Source: Nageia nagi
Lineage: Eukaryota > Pinophyta
Assembly (NCBI GenBank): GCA_050084985.1
Contig: JBITNC010000001.1
Location: forward strand, 33,480,001 to 33,544,000
Length of the DNA stretch: 64,000 nt
Reading direction: 5' to 3'
Within the stretch, counting starts at the first letter, position 1. Every line of letters starts with the position of its first letter. Positions 47,207-57,249 of this stretch are shown here, one piece after another. The notes beneath the pieces were generated by a model, which saw only the letters and a program-made list of their open reading frames with translations, ran no database searches and had not been told where the DNA came from. A program made the position numbers and the translations under genes.

Positions 47207-49167
47207 GATTGTATTCTTTCATAATTACACTCTAAATCATGGTAATTCTATTATTATTCATTCTTTATTCTTTTATTCTTTAGTGCCCAGGAGTTATGTA
47301 TATAAAAGTGCCTGAAAGGGATATTATTCTCTTAGAGTCTTCATGAGTTGTAAATTTTTGTATTATTTCATTCTTAATCTCTCCTCTTCTCATTTCCTTT
47401 CCTTAGAGTGTTAGGAGTCATATTATTTTCTTGGTGCTTGAGAATTATGTTAATAAGGATGCTTAGGAGTTACGTTAATAGGATTTATGTCATTCTTTAT
47501 TCTTTTATTCTTTAGTACCTAGGAGTTAAGAGAACCTAGGAGTTATATCATCCTCTTTAGGGTACCTAAGAGAATTGTAAAAAAATATCCAAGATTCATG
47601 TATATAAGACTATTTAGGAATTATATTTATTGCCTTAGGATTTTTAGGAATCATTGATACAAGTGTCCAAGACTTACACAAATTTAGAGCCAAATTTTTG
47701 AAGAACAACAACAGAACTCAGTGATTCTAAGACATGATGTCATATTTTTTTTATCAAAATTAATGGATCCTAAAGAAAGCAATGGTGCATGCAAATTTTT
47801 GAAGAACATAAATAGATCCCATTGATTTTGAAAGATGACATCACAGTTTTTGGTAAAAATTAAGGGTTCTTAATAAAATCAAAACTTCAATAGAGCCTGT
47901 TGATCTTGAAAGATGACATCATATTTTTGGGTAAAAATCAATGGGTCTCGATAGAACTAGATCATCAATAGAACTTGATGATTTTGAGACATGATGTCAT
48001 ATTTTTTGATGAAAATCAACATGTTCTGATAGAACCAAATCATGATAGAACCTAAAATAACATAGAGCCTACCAAGCAAGTGTAAGAGTAATGCATAACT
48101 AAGAACACTTGGGTCCACTTCATCTTAAGTGTTTGACCCTCGAAGCCTTGTTAATATGTCGATATTGACTTAGTTCCACATAAAAATGGAAGTTCTTATT
48201 GAACCAAGTGTTAGTTCCACATAGCAATGGAAGTTCTTATTGAACCAAGTGAACATAATGTCTATCAACCACCATTACTTTGATTACTGACATCTATAGT
48301 AGAGATTATAAAATTATAGAGAAGTAGATAGCAGTTGATAGAGCATAATAACAAATTGTACCAATCAATGTGCAATCAAATAGTTACTCAATTAGCTAAA
48401 GTGCTATCTTCAATCAACTTTATGATCGAAGAAGAAGCAATCAATGACATGTCAGAAGGATTGTAGCTCTATGGACATGGTTATTTAGAAGTTGCAAATT
48501 CTTAGATAGTTATGTTGATTAGTACTTATTCACTGTGTAATCTAGCATAGTTGTAGCATTAATATAAATAGTACTATTTTAATTATTTCATTCAATACTA
48601 GCAATTATGTATATTAATGAAACCCAACCACCCAAGGAGGGGGAGAAGTTGCATAAATAACTAACTTTTAGAAATCAAAAAGGTAGAACATTTTAGCAAA
48701 TTTACCCAAATTTGTAAGAGGTATTCACATATGATAATACAAATAGACAATGCTTTGCCCTCTTACAACAAAGTGGTTGTTATTGCTTTTGTGGTTGTTA
48801 TATGTGAAATATTTTTTTCAAATTGTGGCTATTTATTATGATTGCAAGACCCCAAGTGAGAGATAGTTTGCTATTCTTAATCTTGGCTATGGATTGTTGC
48901 TTGTGCTGCAATGCTTGGGTTGTAAATTTTTTATTTTAGCTATTTATTTACTTATCTCTTTCTTGTAACTCTTCATATTTTTATTCCTTTTCTATTACTT
49001 TTGACCTTGAAAATAGATATGAACTAGCCTATAAACCAATTATTGAGCAAAAAACCAACATGAGTGCATCCCCATCACTTTTTGCTCTTTCAAGGAACCT
49101 ACCATTGCAGGTAGTGGAGAACATGACCAGACCAAACTCTTGAGGTTACATTATACTGATCAACATA
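47207..49167 (+). mobile_element. 3' LTR of element F
   Basis: Direct copy of 34,944-36,863 with scattered substitutions and a ~40-base internal duplication near 48,170-48,245 (ttccacat..aatggaagttcttattgaac twice) absent from the 5' copy. It is preceded by a purine-rich ccaaagagccaccaaaaga (about 47,191-47,209). Confidence 0.93.
47700..48060 (+). repeat. Tandem ~85-base units in the F 3' LTR
   Basis: Same array as 35,440-35,800, units with gatgacatcatatttttgg and aaaatcaatgggtc. Confidence 0.75.
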
Positions 49168-49172
49168 AATCA

Positions 49173-49940
49173 ATTATGAGTTCATAGTCTTCATCATTCT
49201 TCAAAACCTTTCTTCAAAGTTTGGTAACTTTGTGATGGTAATTGAGACTAAGCTTGATGATGAAGAAGTCTTCTCCCTTGACAACCTTTCTAGGCTACTT
49301 TTGAAATATGAGAAAACTCTTAACAAAAAAGTGTTCATATCTTCTCCAAAGGAAAATATTATTGCTCTAGAAGCAACCAAAACTTCTTTCAAGAAGAATT
49401 TCAATCATCATAAGAGATCTTATCCTTCTTCCTCCAAAAGGTTTGAAAAAAGAGACAACAATAATGGCAACAACAAAAACCATGGTAACAACAACTTCTT
49501 CAAGAAAAGAGATGGAAAAGGTAAGGTAAGAAAACTAAATCTTAAGGCAAAGTTTGATGAAAATTGTAACTTTTGTGGCATCTATAGTCACAAAGAAACT
49601 AATTGTTATAAAAATAAAAGAGAAGAAAAGATCAAGGGTAATGGAAATGTAAAGAACTTCAAAGAGAAGAATATAAAATTTAGATTTACTGTTGTTGTCT
49701 ACTCCATGTCTCACACTTTTTTAACTAATTGGATTATTGATTTTGGTTGCACTAATCACCTATGCTTTGAAAAAGATAAGTTTAAAAAATTTCATAAGTA
49801 TAAGAAAGATGCAGTTGTGGTAGGTGATAATTTTATCCTTGAAGTCCAAGGAATTGGGAGTGTGTTGATTTATGCAAAGGTTCTTAAAAATGTGCTATAT
49901 GTTCCTAATCTTAGGATGAACTTTCTCTTAGTGATTTAAG
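49173..49940 (+). pseudogene. Copia element E: gag C-terminus, zinc knuckle and protease
   Basis: Continuation of gag after F: YEFIVFIILQNLSSKFGNF, IETKLDDEEVF, LSRLLLKYEKTL, then a basic Asn/Lys/His-rich linker and a perfect CX2CX4HX4C zinc knuckle (CNFCGIYSHKETNC, 49,565-49,606), which binds element RNA. The protease follows: TNWIIDFGCTNHLCFEKDKF, with Asp-Phe-Gly at 49,739-49,747 in place of Asp-Ser-Gly, so inactive. Then GIGSVLIYAKVLKNVLYVP and a stop at 49,937. The frame is open for 235 codons from 49,232, the longest such stretch in this part of the element. Confidence 0.9.
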
Positions 49941-49944
49941 TTAC

Positions 49945-50960
49945 AAGAAAAGGGTACTCATTTGAGTTCAACTCATAATCCTGGTGCATTAAGAAAGGAC
50001 TTACCACATTGGTTAAAGGGTCAATGAAAGATGATCTCTACATTATGGATCAATTTTCAAAAAAGATGTGTCTTGCAACGAATGTATGTTATATAGGTAA
50101 TCTTTGACACCAATGTTTAGGGCACCTTAACCATAAGAGTATTCAAGTCATGAATGACCAAGAACTTGTAGAAAGTTCACCTTCAATTGGTCTTTGTGAG
50201 AAGTGCATCCTTAAAAAGATAAATAGGAAAAGGTTCAAAAAAGATAAAGCAACAAGAGCATCTCAACCTCTTCAACTTATGCATTTAGATTTGATGGGTT
50301 TATTTCATACTAAGTTGCTTGGAGGACCATATTACATTTTGAACTTCATCTATGATTTTAGTAGAATGACATTTGGCTATCTTCTTGAGCATAAGGATCA
50401 AAACTTTGATAGTTTTAAGAATTTTAAGGCCTTAGTTGAAAATCAGACTAACCTTGAAATCAAGATGTTGAGATCAGATAATGAGAAAGAATATAATATC
50501 AATTAATTCAATGTCTATTGCACTAAGTATCAAATCAAGAAGTAATTTACAATTCCATACACTCCTCAACAGAATGATATTGTCGAAAGGAAAAATAGTA
50601 TAATTATGAAGATGGCTAAATGCATGTTGGGTAATCTTCATATTTTGTTATGAGATGAAGCTGTGAGCTCTACTCTTTACACCTTGAATAGGTATCCCAC
50701 AAAATTTGTTTAGGGTAAAACTCCTTTTGAGACATAGATATAAAGAAAACCCAACATTTCTCACCTTAGGGTGTTTACTAGTGAAGCATTCTCCTACATT
50801 ATTTTTGAGAAAAAAAAAGTTAGACAAAAGAACTAAAAAATGCATCTTTGTGGGTTATGATAGTCAGCATAAAGGATACAAGCTCTACTCTCTATCCTAC
50901 AAAGGAGTGTTGATTTCTAGGGATGTAAATTTCAATAAAAATTTTAAATAATCTTTTTCT
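49945..50960 (+). pseudogene. Copia element E: integrase
   Basis: Pre-integrase zinc motif HQCLGHLNHKSIQVM (Trp before it reads stop), then LCEKCILKK. Core: QLMHLDLMGLFHTKLLGGPY (first Asp), IYDFSRMTFGYLLEHK, IKMLRSDNEKEYNIN (second Asp), TPQQNDIVERKNSI (Glu), so the catalytic triad is still written. C-terminal part: KTPFET, LGCLLVKHSPT, KKCIFVGYDSQHKGYKLYSL. Stops and two shifts lie between these parts. Confidence 0.9.
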
Positions 50961-51059
50961 AATGAGGATGTTGATGATCCAAATGACTCATCTATTACAC
51001 CTAGCTAGTTGGATATTGATGTAATTAAGTCACCTCAAGAACAAAATTCTCCAACATAA

Positions 51060-52050
51060 AGGGTAACAAGGATCACGAACTTGAACAAATCTTTATTTAT
51101 CAAAATTGATAATAAGAATTAGCCTTCATCTTTCAAAAAAGCTTCAAAGCTTGAATGTTGGATGGAAGCCATGAAAGTAGAGTATGAGGCTCTTAACTTG
51201 GGATTTGGTTCCTTATCCTAATGAAAAGAATGTGATTGGAAATAAGTGGATCTACAAAGTAAATTTCAATTAAATTGGAGATATTGAGAAATACAAGGCA
51301 AGGTTAGTAGCCAAAGTTTTTTCTCAGAAATACGATGTAGATTATGGGAAAACCTTTGCTCCTATGGCAAAGATGCCTACTATGAGGATAATCCTTTCAC
51401 TTTCAACAGCTGAAGGATGGAAAATTTTTTAAGTTGATGTTAAAAGTGCATTTCTCAATGGTGAATAGGTGAAAATCTTCATAAATCAACTAGGTTTTTT
51501 GTAGATGGTAAGAGTCCTTTGTATGTAAGCTAAATAAGTCATTGTATGGATTTAACCAAGCACCTAGAGTTTAGTACAAGAATATTTCAAGATACTTTAT
51601 AGACATTGGATTCTTCAAATATTTTTTTGACTCTAATCTATATGTGTTAAACCAAGGAAAAGACATGGTCTTGGTTCTTCTTTATGTGGATGATCTTCTA
51701 ATAACAAGGAACAATGATGAAATCATTCAAAAGTACATATCCAAACTTAAGGCAACATTTTAAATGATTGATCTTGGTCTCTTGTACTACTACCTTGGAA
51801 TCAAAGTATACCAATACAAGGACTGTACTTATCTTAATCAATCTAAGTGTATATCAGACATCTTGTAAAAGTTTAGAATGGAGGAGTGTAGACATGCTGC
51901 AATCTTAGTCTCTCCTAGAATCACTATTTCTCTTAGCTCTAACTCTCAATTGGATGATGCTATAGCTTATAAGCAATTAATTGGTAGTATTTTGTATTTA
52001 ACTATTTTTAGGCCAAAATATTACCTTTGCAATGAATCTGATGGCATGAA
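51060..52050 (+). pseudogene. Copia element E: reverse transcriptase
   Basis: WMEAMKVEYEAL, then a shift, DLVPYPNEKNVIGNKWIYKV, EKYKARLVAKVFSQKYDVDY, KTFAPMAKMPTMRIILSLS, VDVKSAFLNGE and the active site LYVDDLL at 51,680-51,700 (Tyr-Val-Asp-Asp intact). Then the shifted C-terminal part. Many stops, several at Gln and Trp codons. Domain order (after integrase) is the copia hallmark. Confidence 0.9.
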
Positions 52051-52052
52051 TC

Positions 52053-52645
52053 ATGCAAAAATCATATGTCGAGCACCTTAATGTTGTTAAGCAAATCTTG
52101 AGGTATGTTATAGGGACTAATGATCTTGCTCTCAAGTATTCCAAGTTGCTCTTATTTTTTCTCTTAGATTTCTTATATTCTGATTATGGGAGAGATAGAT
52201 ATGATAGAAAGTCAACCTTTGCATATGTTTTTAGCATTGGTTCAAGTGTTATCTCTTGGGCTTTCAAGAAGCAACCTATTATTTCTCTTTCCATCATAGA
52301 AGCTAAATACCAAGCCATGTCTGTTGTAGCCTAGGAAGCTATTTTGCTTATGCATATTCTAAAAGAAATTGGATATGAGCAAGTTAATTCATCCTTGATT
52401 TCCTTAGATAATTAGTTGACTATTTCATTGGCTAAAAATCTTATGTTCCATTAGAGAATAAAACATGTAAAAATCCAAGTCCATTTCATCAAGTAGAAGG
52501 TTCTTGATGGCATCATACACCTAGAGTATTATCCATCCACCTTGAACTCTATTAATTTTTTCACCAAGCCCCTTCTTGAAGCTCAGTTCTATAAGCTTAG
52601 GGATGCTATCAGGTTGGTGAATTTGCCCTCAAAGGGGAGTGAAAT
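52053..52645 (+). pseudogene. Copia element E: RNase H and C-terminus
   Basis: EHLNVVKQILRYVIGTNDLA, then YSDYGRDRYDRKSTFAYVFS, VISWAFKKQPIISLSIIEAK and YQAMSVVA, with the Asp and Glu residues in place. It continues past stops with EILIHPSLISLDN-like text to the copia end motif FFTKPLLEAQFYKLRDAI and LVNLPSKGSEI near 52,645. Confidence 0.88.
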
Positions 52646-53377
52646 TTGAATTCTTGTATAGAATTCATGTTTGTGATGACAACTTCACACCTTGAAAGAT
52701 TTTATGTTGTATAGTATTGATTTTGTTATACACTTTCATGGTAAGTTTTCTTTGGGTGAAAAACTTATTGTACAAATTTTTAGAGCAAAAAATTGGCCAA
52801 TCTAGCACTGTTCATTTATCCATATGCGAGGAACTTGTATGTATCTTTTGCACTGTTCATTTATACATATCTGAGGAACTCATATATGTATTTTATTTTG
52901 CTCTATTTGGTAATGATAATCAACACATAATTTATATACAGTAGGTGACTATGAGTTTTGGCTTGGCATCTTTGTGATGACTTATAGTGCACCATTGATC
53001 AGTTAATGATGGTATTTGCTTGATTCATCTATCCTTGTTGATATGAATATGATGTATCTAACTGATCTTATTATTTGAGCTACTTATAACTTGCAAGTTC
53101 TCTTGAGATTGCAAGTTACTTAGTTTAGGTGTGTAGCCTCATGGAGAGTCATAACGACTTCCATTTGAATGACTACTTTATGTACATTGAAACCAATTAT
53201 GGTTAATGATTGTATTGTAAAGCATTTGTTAAAATGGTAAAGTAATGAGTCTTAAACTAGATCTTACTTACTTCACAAATATGTAAAATGTTCTCATCTT
53301 TGGTTGTATCTATTTGAAGAACTCTCTTACTCTCTCTCTCTTTCTTCTCTCTTATTCATTCTATCCCAATATTTTAT
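52646..53377 (+). other. 3' untranslated region of copia element E
   Basis: About 730 bases between the pol end and the polypurine tract. It contains two copies of cactgttcatttatacatat-type text (52,807 and 52,851). No protein recognised. Confidence 0.55.
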
Positions 53378-53387
53378 TAAGGGGGAG
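53378..53387 (+). promoter_or_regulatory. Polypurine tract of copia element E
   Basis: taagggggag directly before the LTR start TGTTGGAATG, a textbook copia arrangement. Confidence 0.85.
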
Positions 53388-53887
53388 TGTTGGAATGTAT
53401 AATTCATTATTATAAAGGTTTGTATTAATCCTCTTTGTAAATTCACTAATACTTAAGTGTATCATTAGATACCTTAAGTATTTAAGTTAATATGATAATG
53501 TAACTTGTCCTACACACCATGTCATGAGCATCCCCCTTGGGTAAAAGGGAGTTGCATGTCATGCCTTTATACATTGGATAAAAGGGTGATCCAAATAGGG
53601 ATTTTGGTATATAATAGAAGGATCCCTCTTTGTGATTATACACCAATTTAAGAAGTAAATTTATATTATAGGATAGTGTTTAGGAGATGAGTTAGGAGAA
53701 TTGTAAGAGGTTCATATTTGTTAATGAAGTAAGATCTAGTTAGTCGATGTACTTCTAGTTGGAGAAACCACTTTATCTCTTATGTTATCTTTGTGAGATT
53801 GTCTACTTTTAGTTATTTAGATTTGAGTTTGAGCTTTTAGAAGATCTTGGTAGTATAGAGTTTTTTATGTTATAGTTCAATCCTTCA
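53388..53887 (+). mobile_element. 3' LTR of copia element E
   Basis: Direct copy of 31,087-31,609, lacking its short internal duplication. It ends ATCCTTCA at 53,887. The adjoining host bases (ctttg) only partly match the left flank (cttct), so the target duplication is decayed or slipped in a ctt run. Confidence 0.93.
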
Positions 53888-54627
53888 CTTTGATGGCTTT
53901 GGTTTCCATACCTTCTTATCTTGCAACACTCTCTTCAAGCATGACTTTTGAATATCATCGACCTGATTGCATAAGGAACATAGGTAGTTATTAGTTCATA
54001 CCAATTTTCTTATTCAACATCTCCTATTTCTACTTCCAAAGTAATTAAGCTTGGAATTTTCACTCCAAATTCTACCATAACATAAAAATGTGCCATAACC
54101 ATTCTAGATAGAACTTTGGTGACTTCATCTATAGTGATGAATCTTTTAAAGGAGTTCCCAATTCTTTCAAAGACCTTTTGATACCACAAATAAAAAGGTA
54201 GGTTAGGGAGAGTCAACCAAATGAGCAATCTCATTATCTATATCTATAGTGGATCGAAATCAGATCTCCATCATTCAAGGAATAGTCCTCTATTTTTGAA
54301 GAACCAAGCCAAGCTCAAGATATCATTTCAATCCTCTCATAGCTAAAAGTGAATAACATGTAATCATTAGGTAATGCGATAATGTCTAAACTCCCTATAG
54401 CTTCCATTTGAATTTTATGCATCTTAAAACATCATTAATATTTTTCTTTCCGCTTGGATCTTTTGAATGAGACTCAATATTCCTCTTGCCACAGTTTAGT
54501 CTTTGATAGCTTGCAAGATCTTCAATTTTAATTTTCCCTCTTATGTAGTTGTAACTTGTAATTGGGGGCCAATATTTGCCTTTGCCTCTTGAGGGAAAAA
54601 TTCTCTCAAAGCTTTTAATTTCTCCAT
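53888..54627 (-). pseudogene. Right half of ORF G: DUF4283 domain plus zinc knuckle (LINE ORF1-like)
   Basis: Minus strand from an ATG at 54,627 (MEKLKALREFFPQEAKANIG). DUF4283 domain: LDIIALPNDYMLFTFSYERI, then WFFKNRGLFLE, stop, WRSDFDPL, then LIWLTLPNLPFYLWYQKVFE and SFKRFITIDEVT. Zinc knuckle CSLCNQVDDIQKSC near 53,960-53,920 (His replaced by Asp), in a shifted frame. Then LQDKKVWKPKPSK runs to the LTR boundary and continues across the copia element at 31,086. DUF4283 proteins of this type are the first ORF of plant LINEs or gag-like relics; nucleic-acid binding is the family role. Confidence 0.8.
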
Positions 54628-54771
54628 GTTATCTCCTTATTCTCTTTACCATATCCAAGGAGGTCATCGATCAAAAGGAAGATGATAGAAGTGAATTAAT
54701 CAACCAAACCCTACTAAATTCTAGAGTAGCAAAGCGCATGTGCATCTTGACATTTTTTAGAATGTCAAATA

Positions 54772-54898
54772 TAATTTCTTCTCTTATTACATTAGTTTAA
54801 ATATGTTATTAACTTATTAAATTTATTTCTCAACTAATGTTAGCTATCAAACTTGATAGTTGAATCACATGTGGACCTCACATGATTATAATAAAATA
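54772..54898 (+). repeat. Dispersed repeat R2, copy 1
   Basis: Phrases ttaaatatgttattaactta, ttaaatttatttct, ctaatgttagc and gatagttgaa..catgt, then gacctcacatgattataat match 56,965-57,095 in order. The segment gctatcaaacttgatagttg is partly self-complementary. Confidence 0.8.
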
Positions 54899-56696
54899 TG
54901 GCCTCAAATTCCTTAAGTTATTTTTGACCCACACAGACATAGGATGATGGCTTGAGGATTGAGAGTGATGAAGAATAAGAATAAGGGCCAATATCATTTA
55001 TTTAATAATAGTATATTTATTGATGATAAAATGCTCACCTACACCTCCTAGATATTTATGATCAAAAATAACTCATAAAGGCCATAGAGGAAGAACTTGA
55101 TGAGAAGATGAAAGAAGGAGAAGAAAATGAATAGGACACATAATAAGAAGCCAAAAGTGAAGCCAAAGAAGGATAAAAATATGAAATTAAAGGTGAATAA
55201 GAGAAGCAAGAAGACCATCAAATGATGGACATCAAGAATCCCCTTGTGGATACTATTCTTATTGACTAAACCAATTAGTTGACTAAGGAAATATATAAGT
55301 ACCACTTATAAGTTCAAAATCTAAGATAAATTAAAATATAGCAATAAAATGAATACTAATCTAACCATGTTTTACTTACAGTGTAATTGAGAGAAGATCT
55401 TGAAGTGGTCAACATGAAATAAATAAATCATGAGGAAGAGAATGAGGAGATAAAAAAAATTACATGACCAAAAAGGAAGAGGGAAATGAGGAACTAAAGA
55501 AAGACATTGGTACACAAAATAAAATAATTGGAGGAGATTTAAAAATAATTGACCATCCAAAAAAAAATTAAGATATGATGAACTTCATAAATGAAGACAA
55601 GAAAGGTAGTATGTTAGGTGTTTGTAAAAAGTTACCAAACATGTGATAGCATAATAAAAAGTGGTATAAAAAATATTTTTTTCTTAACAAGAAGCTTAGA
55701 ATGAGAAGACCCTCTCTTTCAAGGACTAGGATCCATACTTCATTGATCAACAAACATGTCACTAGTTATATATATATAAAGAGCATATTAAATATATTTA
55801 GAACTAATAAAAGGTATAATCTATTCATTCTTGATGTTTTGGGAGCTAGTGATAGGTTTCTTGATCAATGAAGTATGGATTGGTTTTGTTCCTAAATGAT
55901 ATTCAAATGTGAATGTTTTACTATTTTTCAATGATATTTATTTGTAATTCATGTATTATGTGTATAATATTGATTTTTTTTGTTGTCTTTATTATCATTT
56001 GTAATAACTATAAAAAATATAGGTAACATAACAAAAGATACAACTCCTTTTTTAAAACAACTATTGTGCAATCCAATGTTAATATTGGTAGGATAATTAG
56101 AAAAATAGACTTGCAGTAACATTATATGCATCTTTAACAATCTATATGCAAAATTTGAGCTTATTTTTCACTTAATAAATAAAAAAACTTGTTGATGTTT
56201 GTAATTATAAAAAAATTCATAATGCGAAAAGTGAGACATACAAATTAAAAGTATACTCATTATAAGTTTTAAATTAGTCAATGCATGTAAATAAGCTTGA
56301 AAGAGTAATGAACTAATCCTTTTGTATTGATCCACTTGAATGTTAATGTGTTTTGGATAGATAATAATCCCATGAATATATAGTGAATATGCATTTAAGT
56401 TATACAAGAATCTAAAACTAAGCTAAACATAAAAAAAGATTTGTATTAATAAACCTTAATTAACATAGTGAAAAGGTAAAGTATATTAATGTCCATAGAA
56501 AATCAATCGATCTATGGGAAAATTGTAGTAAAATATTATATAGCATAAATATCTTATAATGAGAATCAAATGTAATGGAAAAAAGTATATTGAAATCTAA
56601 TATATTTCAATAAAACATTAAAGTATAGAAATAACTAAAAAATCATGAAAACATCTTACTTAATATTTGAGATTAAAAAGCAAAAGGATATAATTA
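54899..56696. other. AT-rich spacer with a Glu/Lys-rich plus-strand stretch
   Basis: 55,075-55,270 and 55,381-55,600 are purine-rich and read as Glu/Lys-rich text on the plus strand (EEELDEKMKEGEENE), the second after an acceptor-like ttacttacag (55,371-55,380). Stops interrupt both. This may be leftovers of a disordered protein tail or simple purine-rich DNA. The remainder is unassigned. Confidence 0.4.
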
Positions 56697-56964
56697 ATGG
56701 GATTGAAATAATGAAGATTAACCAAATAAATATTAAATAAATGCCACTAAATGAACAAGTTTAATTAAAAATGTAAAAAAAGTAATATCTTAGTTCTCCA
56801 AACTTTTGAGGACTTATTTTGTTCTTTAAGATAAAGTACAAGGGTTCAAAAAGAAGATAGATGTTTTTAAAAATATGGAATATCAAATCAATGGAGAGAA
56901 AGTAAATTGAAAGGAAAATCAAAGGAAACATGATGATAAGAATCTTATTTAGAAGACTTTTGAT
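56697..56964 (+). repeat. Dispersed repeat R1, copy 2
   Basis: Matches 29,955-30,240 in the same order. Immediately followed by R2 copy 2 (56,965-57,095), suggesting that R1 and R2 belong to one longer element of which only pieces remain elsewhere. Confidence 0.75.
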
Positions 56965-57095
56965 CATTTCTTCTCTTCTTATATTGGTTTAAATATGTTA
57001 TTAATTTATTAAATTTATTTCTTGACTAATGTTAACCATCTGACTCGATAGTTGAAACCCATGTAGACCTCACGTGATTATAATTAGCTATTGCA
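56965..57095 (+). repeat. Dispersed repeat R2, copy 2
   Basis: Homologous to 54,772-54,898: atttcttctctt, then tttaaatatgttattaattt and gacctcacgtgattataatt. Confidence 0.8.
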
Positions 57096-57249
57096 ACCTT
57101 GTGCAATGGGTACACCATAGATTAATAGTTGTTTTAGAAAATGTTTATGTATGAATATATAAATTGATTATTTTAGAATATGTTTTCTAAGAATAAATCA
57201 TGAGCATTTCAAATTCATTTAAATACAAAGGATGGTCTAGGTGTATAGA

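Larger units (their letters stand above)
34944..49167 (+). mobile_element. Element F: Tat-like Ty3/gypsy with upstream RNase H and a long 3' ORF
   Basis: Direct ~1.9-kb LTRs (34,944-36,863 and 47,207-49,167) enclose gag (37,234), protease (38,528), a plant-type RNase H (39,519), RT (40,270), gypsy RNase H (41,070), integrase (41,538) and a further ~3.8-kb frame (43,329-47,160). A primer-site candidate lies at 36,878. Each domain is recognisable by several motifs and all read on the plus strand in this order. The plant-type RNase H marks the Tat group, but its place before RT is unexpected. The element is dead: many stops, RT active site deleted. It inserted in gag of copia element E. Confidence 0.93.
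31087..53887 (+). mobile_element. Element E: Ty1/copia retrotransposon interrupted by element F
   Basis: Two ~0.5-kb LTRs (31,087-31,609 and 53,388-53,887) start TGTTGGAATGTATAATTC and end ATCCTTCA. An initiator-tRNA-Met-like primer site follows the first and a gggggag polypurine tract precedes the second. The internal order gag, protease, integrase, RT, RNase H is diagnostic for Ty1/copia. After removing F (34,944-49,167) the element is about 8.6 kb, long for copia because of a 3-kb leader. All enzymes carry stops and shifts, so it is dead. It sits in minus-strand ORF G. Confidence 0.93.

Noticed and set aside
55048-55305. Minus-strand 85-codon hydrophobic frame
   Set aside because: It is the complement of a Glu/Lys-rich purine tract; neither strand shows a conserved protein.
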